From positions 62,001 to 126,000 of the forward strand of contig NZ_CP087880.1 in the NCBI RefSeq assembly GCF_021172065.1: a stretch of 64,000 nucleotides of DNA, read 5' to 3'. The translations under genes and the position numbers were made by a program. This document shows, piece by piece, positions 52,387 to 63,096 of this stretch. Under the pieces are notes generated by a model that saw only the letters and a program-made list of their open reading frames with translations, did no database searches and was not told where the DNA came from. How positions within the stretch are numbered: the stretch's first letter is position 1; each line of letters opens with the position of its first letter. The stretch comes from Pseudocitrobacter corydidari. Lineage in GTDB: Bacteria > Pseudomonadota > Gammaproteobacteria > Enterobacterales > Enterobacteriaceae.

Positions 52387-53595
52387 ATGGCGAAGCCAAT
52401 TAATCGCTGGGGGATGCTCGCGGCACACGTCTGCATTAACTTTGTGTTGGGAGGCGTTTATGCCTTCAGTTACTTTAAAACGCCGCTGATGGCACAGTAT
52501 CACTGGGATCCGGCAATGCTGGCCTTAGCCTTCTCAATCAATATGGGGATTATTCCCATCCCCATGATTTGGGGTGGCAAGATGATTGATAATGGCAAAG
52601 GCAAGCAAGCGATTGTCATTGGCGGCATTCTGTTTTCACTGGGATTCATTCTCTCCGGGTTTGTCGACAACCTGTATTTGCTGTTCCTGACTTATGGCGT
52701 GCTAGCCGGGCTGGGTTCTGGCCTGGCCTTTACCGGCAATCTTAATAATATCCTCAAATTTTTCCCCGACCGGCGTGGTCTTGCCAGCGGCATCGTGCTG
52801 GCAGGCGTTGGCGTGGGCACGCTACTCTGTACCAAACTCGCCGAATTCTTTATGTCGCAAACTCACGATGTCAGCCAGGCACTGCTTTATCTGGGCATCG
52901 TTTACCTGGTGGTGATATTTGTGGTGCAGTTTTTCATCCGCAGCGCGCCGGCGAAAGACAGTGGCGGTATCGCGGCTTCGCCAATGGATAAAGACTATCG
53001 TCAGATGCTGCGCGATCCGCGATTCTGGCTGCTGTTCGCCATTCTGGCGCTGGGTGTTTTCTCCGGCATGGTGATCAGTTCCAGTTCAGCGCAAATCGGC
53101 ATGATGCAGTATGGTCTGGCATCCGGTGCGATGGTGGTGAGTCTGGTCTCTATCTTCAACTCGGTGGGCCGTCTCTTCTGGGGGACCGTGGCGGATAAAC
53201 TTGGCGGATACCCGACGCTTGTCACCGTCTACCTCTTCCTTGCGCTGTGCATGCTGATACTGCTCTTTTTCACCGGCAATACCACGATGTTCTACCTGAG
53301 CGCGCTGGGCGTCGGGTTTGGCTATGCTGGCATCCTGGTGATTTTCCCGGGGCTTACCAGTCAGAATTTTGGCATGCGTAATCAGGGCCTTAACTACGGT
53401 TTTATGTATTTCGGTTTTGCCGTGGGCGCGGTGATTGCGCCGTACATTACCTCTGCGATTGCCAAATCCAGCGGCAGCTATGATCCCGTCTTTATGCTTA
53501 CCACCGGCTTGCTGGCGCTTGGGGTGATCCTGATTTTGTTTACCAAAAACTATGTCGCGAAAATTTTGACGCACATGAAAACGCAAGGAGTCTGA
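52387..53595 (+). CDS. MFS transporter, oxalate/formate antiporter (OFA) family
   Basis: A 402-residue permease with twelve predicted helices. The N-terminal part is WGMLAAHVCINFVLGGVYAFSYF, close to the OFA subfamily, and conserved glycines lie in GVLAGLGSGLAFTGNLNNILKFFPDRRGLASGIVLAGVGVG. OFA members move oxalate, formate or other small carboxylates. Preceded by AAAGGGAA. The stop TGA is followed two bases later by the reductase ATG, with AAGGAG inside the transporter's end. E. coli K-12 has nothing at this site. Confidence 0.85.
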   Translation: MAKPINRWGMLAAHVCINFVLGGVYAFSYFKTPLMAQYHWDPAMLALAFSINMGIIPIPMIWGGKMIDNGKGKQAIVIGGILFSLGFILSGFVDNLYLLFLTYGVLAGLGSGLAFTGNLNNILKFFPDRRGLASGIVLAGVGVGTLLCTKLAEFFMSQTHDVSQALLYLGIVYLVVIFVVQFFIRSAPAKDSGGIAASPMDKDYRQMLRDPRFWLLFAILALGVFSGMVISSSSAQIGMMQYGLASGAMVVSLVSIFNSVGRLFWGTVADKLGGYPTLVTVYLFLALCMLILLFFTGNTTMFYLSALGVGFGYAGILVIFPGLTSQNFGMRNQGLNYGFMYFGFAVGAVIAPYITSAIAKSSGSYDPVFMLTTGLLALGVILILFTKNYVAKILTHMKTQGV

Positions 53596-53596
53596 G

Positions 53597-54514
53597 ATGA
53601 AAGTTGCAATAGCGGGCGCAGGTGCGATGGGCTGCCGTTTTGGTTATATGCTGGCTGATAGCGGCGTTGATGTTACGTTGATTGATGGCTGGAAAACGCA
53701 CGTTGATGCCATCAATCAGCAGGGCTTATTCGTCGAAACAGAACGCGGAAGCCGCCATTATTCCCTGCCTGCGATGTTGGCCGAAGACGCGCACGGCGAA
53801 TTCGATGTGGTCATTCTCTTCACAAAAGCGATGCAGATGGCGGAGATGCTGCAAAAAATCGCACCGGTGCTGGCGTCAGCAAAAGTGGTGATGACGCTCT
53901 CTAACGGTCTTGGCAACATCGAAACGCTGGAGCAGTACGTCGATCGTTCAGTTATTTACGCGGGCGTGACGCTCTGGTCCTGTGAACTCGAAGGCCCCGG
54001 ACACATTCGGGCGACGGGGTCGGGTAACATTGAACTGCAACCGCTGATGTCGACGGATATGACAACGGCGGGTCGGCTTGTGGAGATGCTCAATCACGCG
54101 GGCCTGAATGCTGAACTGAGCGCCAACGTATTGCTCTCCATCTGGAAGAAAGCGGCGTTTAATAGCGTAATGAATACCTACTGCGCGCTGCTGGATTGCA
54201 ACGTTGGGGGATTTGGTCGCCGCCCCGACGCGCTGGAGATGGCGCGTACTGTCGTGCGTGAGATTGTTCAGGTTGCCAGAAGCCAACAGATCCCGTTGAC
54301 GGAAGAGATGGTGATGCACACCGTTCAGAAGGTGTTCGATCCACGTGAAAGCGGCGAGCACTACCCGTCGATGCATCAGGATCTGCATAAAGGCCGGCTC
54401 ACCGAGATTGACTACCTGAATGGCGCGGTGGCGCGCATGGGGGAAGCGCAGGGGATACCGGTACCAGTGAATCGCCTGTTAACTCAGCTTATTCATGCTA
54501 AAGAAGCGCAGTAA
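53597..54514 (+). CDS. Ketopantoate reductase (PanE/ApbA)-family oxidoreductase
   Basis: A 305-residue NAD(P)H-dependent 2-hydroxyacid dehydrogenase of the PanE family. The Rossmann motif is GAGAMG at residues 7-12. A lysine-bearing helix (NVLLSIWKKAAFNSV) and the signature HYPSMHQDLHKGRLTEIDYLNG match PanE. Chromosomal panE of E. coli lies elsewhere, so this is probably a paralogue. It is co-transcribed with the OFA transporter. A role in reducing an imported 2-oxo acid is an inference. Confidence 0.85.
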   Translation: MKVAIAGAGAMGCRFGYMLADSGVDVTLIDGWKTHVDAINQQGLFVETERGSRHYSLPAMLAEDAHGEFDVVILFTKAMQMAEMLQKIAPVLASAKVVMTLSNGLGNIETLEQYVDRSVIYAGVTLWSCELEGPGHIRATGSGNIELQPLMSTDMTTAGRLVEMLNHAGLNAELSANVLLSIWKKAAFNSVMNTYCALLDCNVGGFGRRPDALEMARTVVREIVQVARSQQIPLTEEMVMHTVQKVFDPRESGEHYPSMHQDLHKGRLTEIDYLNGAVARMGEAQGIPVPVNRLLTQLIHAKEAQ

Positions 54515-54520
54515 AGCGAG

Positions 54521-54540
54521 GCGCGGGCGTAAGCCCGCGC
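54521..54540. terminator. GC hairpin between the reductase gene and yfhH
   Basis: GCGCGGGC and GCCCGCGC pair perfectly around GTAA, between convergent genes. There is no T-run on either side, so termination is uncertain. Confidence 0.5.
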
Positions 54541-54542
54541 AA

Positions 54543-55391
54543 TCACACCAGCTTCTTCACCAGCGCTTCACTATGACGAATGCGATCCGGTGCGTTTTCC
54601 AGATCCTGCTGCACCAGCCCCATAAACAGCACATCCGCCAGCATCATCTGCGCGCTGGTTGAGGAAATCGCTGCGCTGCGCGTGGCCTGTTCTTCCGCAA
54701 TGGTATAAAGGCAGTGCGTGGCGCGCTGCTGGAGCGCGTTGGGTGAAAAACCGGTGATGGCGAGAATTTTGCCGCCCGCGCGCAGGGTTTCATCCGCCGC
54801 CAGGTTTATCTCGCGACGCTCCCCGGAGTAGGAGATAGCTAACAGCAGGTCGCCTTCGCTTAGCGCCTGAACGCTGGCGAGCAGGGCGTGCATATCTAAT
54901 TCGGCGACGGCGTTAAGGCCAATCTTCATCAGTTTCCAGCTAAAGTTGCGCGCCACCAGGCCCGAGGCGCCAATCCCGGTCAGCACGATGCGCCGTGCGC
55001 CGCGCAGCATATTCACCGCCTCCAGCAGTTTCTCTTCGTCATTGACGTCGAGTGAGGCATGCATCGCGGCAACGTTGTCTTTAATGAGCTTTTCACCCAC
55101 CAGACGCAGCGGATCGTCGCCGCGAATCTGGTTGTGTACCGGAATTGAGTGCGGATTCGGGTTGCTGGCCAGCGCTTCGCTTAGCGCCAGTTTCAGGGCC
55201 GGAAAACCTTTAAAGCCCAGTTTTTGCGCGAACTTCACCACGCTGGACTGGCTGACACCCGACTGGCTCGCCAGCTGCTGTGAGCTGAGATGACGCGCCA
55301 GGTCAGGCTGCGCCAGGATAAAATCGGCCAGTTTTTTATCACTTTGCGCCAGATGCGGATATCGCTGGCGAATACGGATTAAACAATTCAT
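54543..55391 (-). CDS. yfhH: RpiR-family regulator YfhH
   Basis: A 282-residue regulator, the same length as E. coli YfhH. An N-terminal RpiR helix-turn-helix (SSQQLASQSGVSQSSVVKFAQKLGFKGFP) and a C-terminal SIS sugar-phosphate domain (RIVLTGIGASGLVARNF, LAISYSGERREINLA). Its targets are not known to me. Divergent from pgpC across a 229-base gap in which I see no gene. Confidence 0.93.
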   Translation of the reverse strand: MNCLIRIRQRYPHLAQSDKKLADFILAQPDLARHLSSQQLASQSGVSQSSVVKFAQKLGFKGFPALKLALSEALASNPNPHSIPVHNQIRGDDPLRLVGEKLIKDNVAAMHASLDVNDEEKLLEAVNMLRGARRIVLTGIGASGLVARNFSWKLMKIGLNAVAELDMHALLASVQALSEGDLLLAISYSGERREINLAADETLRAGGKILAITGFSPNALQQRATHCLYTIAEEQATRSAAISSTSAQMMLADVLFMGLVQQDLENAPDRIRHSEALVKKLV

Positions 55392-55620
55392 ACGCTCCTC
55401 AAGGGCAAAATTACGCTACCTCTCCCGACAACAATTCTGCTCGCCTGAAAGAATTATTATTCGATTATAACGGAATAACCTGAATTAAATATTCCACCTG
55501 GCGCAAAATATTGAACACTTTTTGCATCTCGCCGTTGAGGTGATGTTTCCAGAAATCACCCGCGCTATCTGTTACGCTTGTAAGGAGTTAACGGAAATTC
55601 ATCGCTTAAAGGAGTCTGGT

Positions 55621-56256
55621 TTGGCAAACGACCCCCGTCGAGTTATTTTTTTCGACCTGGATGGCACGCTGCATCAGCAGGATATGTTCGGCACGTTTCT
55701 ACGCTATCTGCTGCGGCGACTGCCGCTTAATGCGTTGCTGGTGCTGCCGCTGCTGCCGATTATTGGTATCGCGCTGCTGGTAAAAGGGCGCGCTGCGCGC
55801 TGGCCAATGAGTTTGCTGCTGTGGGGGTGTACCTTTGGACACAGCGAAGCCAAACTGCGCGCGCTGGAAGCGGAGTTCGCCACCTGGTTTCGCGCAAATG
55901 TGGTGACTTTCCCGGTGGTGCATAAGCGCCTGACCGAATACCTCATCAGTACCGATGCGGATGTATGGCTGATTACCGGCTCACCGCAGTCGCTGGTGGA
56001 GAAAGTCTATTTTGATACGCCCTGGCTGCCGCGCGTGAATCTTATTGCCAGTCAGATAACGCGGGCTCATGGCGGCTGGGTGCTGTCGCTGCGCTGTCTG
56101 GGGCATGAAAAAGTGGTGCAACTGGAGCGCAAAATCGGTACGCCGCTGCGTCTGTTTAGCGGTTACAGCGACAGCAAACAGGATAACCCGCTGCTCTATT
56201 TCTGCCAGCATCGCTGGCGGGTAACGCCGCGCGGTGAACTTCAGCGGCTGGAATAG
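55621..56256 (+). CDS. pgpC: Phosphatidylglycerophosphatase C (YfhB)
   Basis: Dephosphorylates phosphatidylglycerophosphate to phosphatidylglycerol in the inner membrane. A HAD-superfamily enzyme with the catalytic FFDLDGTLHQQDMFG at the start, a hydrophobic hairpin (LPLNALLVLPLLPIIGIALL) and LITGSPQSLVE. I start at TTG 55621, with AAAGGAG seven bases before it, giving 211 residues, the E. coli length. The frame is open to 55522, but the added part shows no family similarity. Confidence 0.9.
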   Translation: MANDPRRVIFFDLDGTLHQQDMFGTFLRYLLRRLPLNALLVLPLLPIIGIALLVKGRAARWPMSLLLWGCTFGHSEAKLRALEAEFATWFRANVVTFPVVHKRLTEYLISTDADVWLITGSPQSLVEKVYFDTPWLPRVNLIASQITRAHGGWVLSLRCLGHEKVVQLERKIGTPLRLFSGYSDSKQDNPLLYFCQHRWRVTPRGELQRLE

Positions 56257-58373
<2,117 letters not shown>

Positions 58374-58537
58374 ATAGTTAATTCTCTGCGCTAACTAAAT
58401 CACTGTGTGCAGTGACCATAAGAAGACTATGGTCTGGAACAGAATGAGCGGCATTTTGCTTAAGATTGCGCCAGTTGGCAACTAATTCGAGAGATACGTC
58501 ACATCTATTGGTAAAAGCAGGAAGTGATTTTATTTCT

Positions 58538-58576
58538 ACGCAAACGGTTTCGTCAGGGCGCAGGATTATCTATAAT
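58538..58576 (+). promoter_or_regulatory. purL promoter with PurR box
   Basis: ACGCAAACGGTTTCGT (58538-58553) is a near-consensus PurR operator. Its right half serves as the -35 region (TTTCGT), 17 bases from the -10 TATAAT at 58571-58576, so PurR-hypoxanthine would block polymerase. Confidence 0.9.
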
Positions 58577-58629
58577 AGCGCCCGTTTTCCCCCCTTGCGC
58601 ACACTGAAAGCTTAGAAGACGAGAGACTT

Positions 58630-61600
58630 ATGATGGAAATTCTGCGTGGTTCGCCTGCACTGTCTGCATTTCGTATTAACAAACTGCTGACGCGTTTTCA
58701 GGCAGCCAACCTCCCGGTAAGCAATATTTACGCTGAGTATGTCCATTTTGCCGATCTGGATGCTCCGCTTCACGACGAAGAGCGCGCCAGACTTGAACGT
58801 CTGTTGAAGTATGGCCCGAGTCTCAGCAGCCATACGCCTTCCGGTAAATTACTGCTCGTGACTCCCCGCCCTGGCACCATCTCCCCCTGGTCTTCAAAAG
58901 CAACCGACATCGCCCACAACTGTGGCCTGACTCAGGTTCTGCGCCTGGAACGCGGTGTGGCCTGGTATGTGGAAGCCTCTACGCTGACGGCGGAGCAGTG
59001 GCGTGAAGTGGCGGCAGCGCTGCACGATCGCATGATGGAAAGCGTCTTCGACTCGCTGCAGGATGCGGAAAAACTGTTTGCTCATCATCAGCCTGCACCG
59101 GTATCCAGCGTGGATCTACTGGGCGAGGGGCGTCAGGCGCTCATCGACGCTAACCTGCGTCTGGGGCTGGCGCTGGCGGATGATGAAATCGACTATCTGC
59201 AGGATGCCTTCACTAAGCTTGGGCGTAACCCGAACGATATCGAACTCTATATGTTTGCGCAGGCTAACTCTGAGCACTGCCGACACAAAATTTTCAACGC
59301 CGACTGGATTATCGACGGTGAACAGCAGCCGAAATCGCTGTTCAAGATGATCAAAAACACCTTTGAAACCACGCCGGATCACGTGCTGTCTGCTTATAAA
59401 GATAACGCCGCAGTAATGGAAGGGTCTGAAGTGGGGCGTTATTTTGCTGACCACGAAACGGGTCGCTACGATTTCCACCAGGAGCCTGCGCACATCCTGA
59501 TGAAAGTCGAAACCCACAACCACCCGACGGCGATTTCTCCGTGGCCGGGCGCGGCAACCGGTTCCGGCGGTGAAATTCGTGATGAAGGCGCCACCGGGCG
59601 CGGTGCGAAACCGAAGGCGGGTCTGGTCGGTTTCTCCGTTTCTAACCTGCGTATCCCGGGCTTTGAACAGCCGTGGGAAGAAGATTTCGGCAAGCCGGAA
59701 CGCATTGTTACCGCGCTCGATATCATGACCGATGGCCCACTGGGCGGCGCGGCGTTTAACAACGAATTTGGTCGCCCGGCGCTGAACGGCTACTTCCGCA
59801 CCTATGAAGAGAAAGTGAACAGCCACAACGGCGAAGAGCTGCGCGGCTATCACAAACCGATCATGCTGGCAGGCGGGATCGGCAACATCCGCGCCGATCA
59901 CGTACAGAAAGGCGAGATCACCGTGGGTGCGAAACTGGTCGTTCTCGGTGGCCCGGCGATGAATATCGGCCTTGGTGGTGGCGCAGCCTCTTCCATGGCT
60001 TCCGGCCAGTCTGATGCGGATCTCGATTTCGCTTCCGTACAGCGCGACAACCCGGAAATGGAGCGTCGTTGCCAGGAAGTGATCGACCGTTGCTGGCAGT
60101 TGGGCGAGGCGAACCCGATTCTGTTTATCCATGACGTTGGCGCGGGCGGCCTTTCTAACGCCATGCCGGAACTGGTGAGCGACGGCGGACGCGGCGGTAA
60201 ATTCGAACTGCGCGACATCCTGAGCGACGAGCCGGGTATGAGCCCGCTGGAAATCTGGTGTAACGAATCGCAGGAACGTTACGTGCTGGCGGTTGCGCCT
60301 GAGCAGATGCCGCTGTTTGATGAACTCTGTAAGCGCGAGCGCGCGCCTTATGCGGTCATTGGTGAAGCGACTGAAGAACTGCACCTCAGCCTGAATGACA
60401 AGCACTTCGACAATCAGCCTATCGACCTGCCGCTTGACGTGCTGCTGGGCAAAACGCCGAAGATGACCCGCGACGTCACCACCCTGAAAGCGAAGGGCGG
60501 TGCGCTGGTTCGCGACGGTATTACCGTTGCCGATGCGGTTAACCGCGTTCTGCATCTGCCGTCCGTGGCGGAAAAAACCTTCCTCGTCACCATTGGCGAC
60601 CGTACAGTGACTGGCATGGTGGCGCGCGATCAGATGGTCGGCCCGTGGCAGATCCCGGTGGCTAACTGTGCGGTCACTACCGCCAGCCTCGACAGCTACT
60701 ACGGTGAAGCGATGGCGATTGGTGAACGTTCTCCGGTTGCGTTGCTCGACTTCGCGGCGTCTGCCCGTCTGGCCGTCGGTGAAGCGCTGACCAACATTGC
60801 GGCAACGCAAATTGGCAATATCAAACACATCAAACTGTCGGCGAACTGGATGTCTGCTGCCGGTCACCCTGGCGAAGACGCCGGTCTGTATGAAGCGGTG
60901 AAAGCGGTTGGCGAAGAACTTTGCCCGGCGCTGGGTCTGACCATTCCGGTCGGTAAAGACTCCATGTCGATGAAAACCCGCTGGCAGGAAGGTAACGAAC
61001 AGCGCGAAATGACTTCGCCGCTGTCGCTGGTGATTTCCGCGTTTGCTCGCGTGGAAGATGTGCGTCATACCATTACGCCGCAGCTTTCTACGCAAGATAA
61101 CGCGCTGCTGCTGATTGACCTTGGGAAAGGCCATAACGCGCTGGGCGCCACCGCGCTGGTGCAGGTTTACCGTCAACTGGGCGACAAACCTGCCGATGTG
61201 CGTGACGTCGCGCAGCTGAAAGGCTTCTATGACGCCATTCAGGCGCTGGTGGCAGAGCGTAAACTGCTGGCCTATCACGACCGTTCTGATGGCGGCCTGC
61301 TGGTGACGCTGGCGGAAATGGCTTTTGCCGGTCATTGCGGCGTTGAGGCGGATATCGCCGCGCTGGGCGATGACCGTCTGGCTGCACTGTTCAATGAAGA
61401 ACTGGGGGCGGTGATTCAGGTTCGCGCGGCTGACCGTGAGGCGGTTGAAGCGCTGCTGGCGAAACACGGTCTCGGCGATTGCGTGCACTATCTGGGCAAT
61501 GCCGTCGCGGGTGACCGCTTCGTGCTGACTGCTAACGGCCAGCCGGTCTTTAGCGAAAGCCGCACCACGTTGCGTATGTGGTGGGCAGAAACCACCTGGC

Positions 61601-62517
61601 AGATGCAGCGCCTGCGTGATAACCCGGAAAGCGCCGATCAGGAGCATAACGCGAAAGCCAACGATAACGATCCTGGCCTGAACGTGAAGCTGACCTTTGA
61701 TATCAGTGAAGATATCGCCGCGCCGTACATTGCGAAGGGCGCGCGTCCTCAGGTGGCGGTACTGCGTGAGCAGGGCGTCAACTCCCATGTGGAAATGGCG
61801 GCGGCGTTCCAGCGTGCGGGCTTCGATGCCATCGACGTCCATATGAGTGACCTGCTTGCCGGTCGCACCGGGCTGGCGCGTTTTGATGCGCTGGTCGCCT
61901 GCGGCGGCTTTTCCTACGGTGACGTGCTGGGCGCGGGTGAGGGCTGGGCGAAGTCTATCCTGTTCAACAATCGCGTGCGTGATGAATTTGAAACCTTCTT
62001 CCATCGTCCGCAAACGCTGGCGCTGGGCGTGTGCAACGGTTGCCAGATGATGTCTAATCTGCGCGAACTGATCCCGGGCAGCGACCTGTGGCCGCGCTTT
62101 GTGCGTAACAACTCTGACCGTTTTGAAGCGCGTTTCAGCCTGGTCGAAGTGACGCAAAGCCCATCGCTGCTGCTGCAGGGCATGGTCGGTTCGCAGATGC
62201 CGATTGCCGTTTCCCACGGTGAAGGCCGCGTGGAAGTTCGCGATGCGGCGCATCTGGCGGCGCTGGAAAGCAAAGGTCTGGTGGCACTGCGCTACGTTGA
62301 TAACTTCGGCAAGGTGACGGAAACCTATCCGGCGAACCCGAACGGCTCTCCGAACGGGATCACCGCCGTGACCAACGAAAGTGGTCGCGTCACCATCATG
62401 ATGCCGCACCCGGAACGCGTGTTCCGTACCGTGGCAAACTCCTGGCACCCGGAAAACTGGGGCGAGGATGGGCCGTGGATGCGTATCTTCCGCAATGCGC
62501 GTAAGCAGTTAGGTTAA
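58630..62517 (+). CDS. purL: Phosphoribosylformylglycinamidine synthase
   Basis: The fourth step of purine synthesis: FGAR plus glutamine and ATP to FGAM. The 1295 residues equal the E. coli large-type enzyme. An N-terminal PurS-like domain, a linker with [14 protein letters not shown], and two AIR-synthase-like halves are present; the ATP/FGAR site includes [22 protein letters not shown]. The C-terminal glutaminase domain has nucleophile C1135 in GVCNGCQMM and the His/Glu pair in [10 protein letters not shown]. The start [12 protein letters not shown] is used as in E. coli. Confidence 0.98.
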   Translation: MMEILRGSPALSAFRINKLLTRFQAANLPVSNIYAEYVHFADLDAPLHDEERARLERLLKYGPSLSSHTPSGKLLLVTPRPGTISPWSSKATDIAHNCGLTQVLRLERGVAWYVEASTLTAEQWREVAAALHDRMMESVFDSLQDAEKLFAHHQPAPVSSVDLLGEGRQALIDANLRLGLALADDEIDYLQDAFTKLGRNPNDIELYMFAQANSEHCRHKIFNADWIIDGEQQPKSLFKMIKNTFETTPDHVLSAYKDNAAVMEGSEVGRYFADHETGRYDFHQEPAHILMKVETHNHPTAISPWPGAATGSGGEIRDEGATGRGAKPKAGLVGFSVSNLRIPGFEQPWEEDFGKPERIVTALDIMTDGPLGGAAFNNEFGRPALNGYFRTYEEKVNSHNGEELRGYHKPIMLAGGIGNIRADHVQKGEITVGAKLVVLGGPAMNIGLGGGAASSMASGQSDADLDFASVQRDNPEMERRCQEVIDRCWQLGEANPILFIHDVGAGGLSNAMPELVSDGGRGGKFELRDILSDEPGMSPLEIWCNESQERYVLAVAPEQMPLFDELCKRERAPYAVIGEATEELHLSLNDKHFDNQPIDLPLDVLLGKTPKMTRDVTTLKAKGGALVRDGITVADAVNRVLHLPSVAEKTFLVTIGDRTVTGMVARDQMVGPWQIPVANCAVTTASLDSYYGEAMAIGERSPVALLDFAASARLAVGEALTNIAATQIGNIKHIKLSANWMSAAGHPGEDAGLYEAVKAVGEELCPALGLTIPVGKDSMSMKTRWQEGNEQREMTSPLSLVISAFARVEDVRHTITPQLSTQDNALLLIDLGKGHNALGATALVQVYRQLGDKPADVRDVAQLKGFYDAIQALVAERKLLAYHDRSDGGLLVTLAEMAFAGHCGVEADIAALGDDRLAALFNEELGAVIQVRAADREAVEALLAKHGLGDCVHYLGNAVAGDRFVLTANGQPVFSESRTTLRMWWAETTWQMQRLRDNPESADQEHNAKANDNDPGLNVKLTFDISEDIAAPYIAKGARPQVAVLREQGVNSHVEMAAAFQRAGFDAIDVHMSDLLAGRTGLARFDALVACGGFSYGDVLGAGEGWAKSILFNNRVRDEFETFFHRPQTLALGVCNGCQMMSNLRELIPGSDLWPRFVRNNSDRFEARFSLVEVTQSPSLLLQGMVGSQMPIAVSHGEGRVEVRDAAHLAALESKGLVALRYVDNFGKVTETYPANPNGSPNGITAVTNESGRVTIMMPHPERVFRTVANSWHPENWGEDGPWMRIFRNARKQLG

Positions 62518-62522
62518 GAGAC

Positions 62523-62546
62523 AGGGCCGCGAAAGCGGCCCTTTTT
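62523..62546 (+). terminator. purL terminator
   Basis: AGGGCCGC and GCGGCCCT pair around GAAA and are followed by T residues, six bases after the purL stop. Confidence 0.92.
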
Positions 62547-62577
62547 GTTGGATGACCGCAATCAATCGCATCGACGT

Positions 62578-62610
62578 GTAGGCCGGATAAGGCGCAGCCG
62601 CCATCCGGCG
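62578..62610. repeat. REP element downstream of purL
   Basis: A single REP-type palindrome: GTAGGCCGGATAAGGCGCAG with CCGCCATCCGGCG. It lies between the purL terminator and the GlrR sites. Confidence 0.85.
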
Positions 62611-62618
62611 TTTTTAAG

Positions 62619-62636
62619 TGTCGTGAATCACAGACA
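62619..62636. promoter_or_regulatory. GlrR site 1 upstream of glmY
   Basis: TGTC-N10-GACA, an exact match to the GlrR binding pattern described for E. coli glmY, about 220 bases ahead of the RNA start. Confidence 0.8.
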
Positions 62637-62650
62637 ATCCTTATTGCAGG

Positions 62651-62668
62651 TGTCTCCAAATGGAGACA
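62651..62668. promoter_or_regulatory. GlrR site 2 upstream of glmY
   Basis: TGTC-N10-GACA; the whole 18-mer, TGTCTCC AAAT GGAGACA, is a perfect palindrome. Confidence 0.85.
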
Positions 62669-62713
62669 TTTAACTTATTGATTTATATGTTTTTTATTTG
62701 GTGGCGAATAAAG

Positions 62714-62731
62714 TGTTGCTAATCAGCGACG
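62714..62731. promoter_or_regulatory. GlrR-like site 3 upstream of glmY
   Basis: TGTT-N10-GACG, two mismatches from the GlrR pattern, in the same direction and spacing as the third site reported in E. coli. The stretch from here to the promoter is AT-rich and may bind IHF. Confidence 0.5.
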
Positions 62732-62820
62732 CAAAGAACAAAAAATAATCATTTACTCAATGATTGATAAAATCAATATTATCTTTAATTATCATTGAGT
62801 TAACATTTTATTTTCCATAT

Positions 62821-62846
62821 TGGCACACATCCTGCATTAATATACT
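62821..62846 (+). promoter_or_regulatory. Sigma-54 promoter of glmY with overlapping sigma-70 elements
   Basis: TGGCAC with its GG at 62822-62823 and a TGC with GC at 62834-62835 give the -24/-12 spacing of sigma-54 promoters. An ATTAATATACT stretch overlaps and can serve sigma-70, as known for E. coli glmY. Confidence 0.8.
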
Positions 62847-62847
62847 C

Positions 62848-63031
62848 AGTGGCTCATTCACCCTCTTATGTCAGCCCCTTCGGGACGTGCTACATAAACT
62901 TCGAATGACGCACAACAAGGTGCCTGCCGTCCAGCTTCTGATATCTTTGCATATCAACCATCGGGCGAAACGTTGAGTTAGGCACCGCCTTATTCCAGAA
63001 CAAAGCCGGGTTTCGACCCGGCTTTGTTATT
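62848..63031 (+). ncRNA. glmY: Small RNA GlmY
   Basis: A regulatory RNA of about 184 nucleotides, the E. coli size, in the same place between purL and glrK. It sequesters the adaptor RapZ, which spares GlmZ and raises GlmS synthesis. It opens AGTGGCTCATTCACC, has the stem TCAGCCCCTTCGGGACGTGC and GTTGAGTTAGGCACCGCCTT as in E. coli, and ends in the terminator AAAGCCGGG-TTTCGA-CCCGGCTTT. The middle part (about 62915-62965) differs from the E. coli sequence I know. Confidence 0.9.
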
Positions 63032-63096
63032 TCTGCCTTTCCCCGCGTCACTTCCTCAGTTAGCATCCTTACAGGTTGATTTTTTGGGAACTCCTT

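Noticed and set aside
55522-55620. 33-residue N-terminal extension of PgpC
   Set aside because: No similarity to the family, no ribosome-binding site at the ATG, and a good site precedes TTG 55621.
59116-62448. A 1110-codon open frame antisense to purL
   Set aside because: It is the shadow of a long, GC-rich, strongly codon-biased gene. Its composition (Arg, His and Gln rich) is typical of antisense frames and no domain is recognisable.
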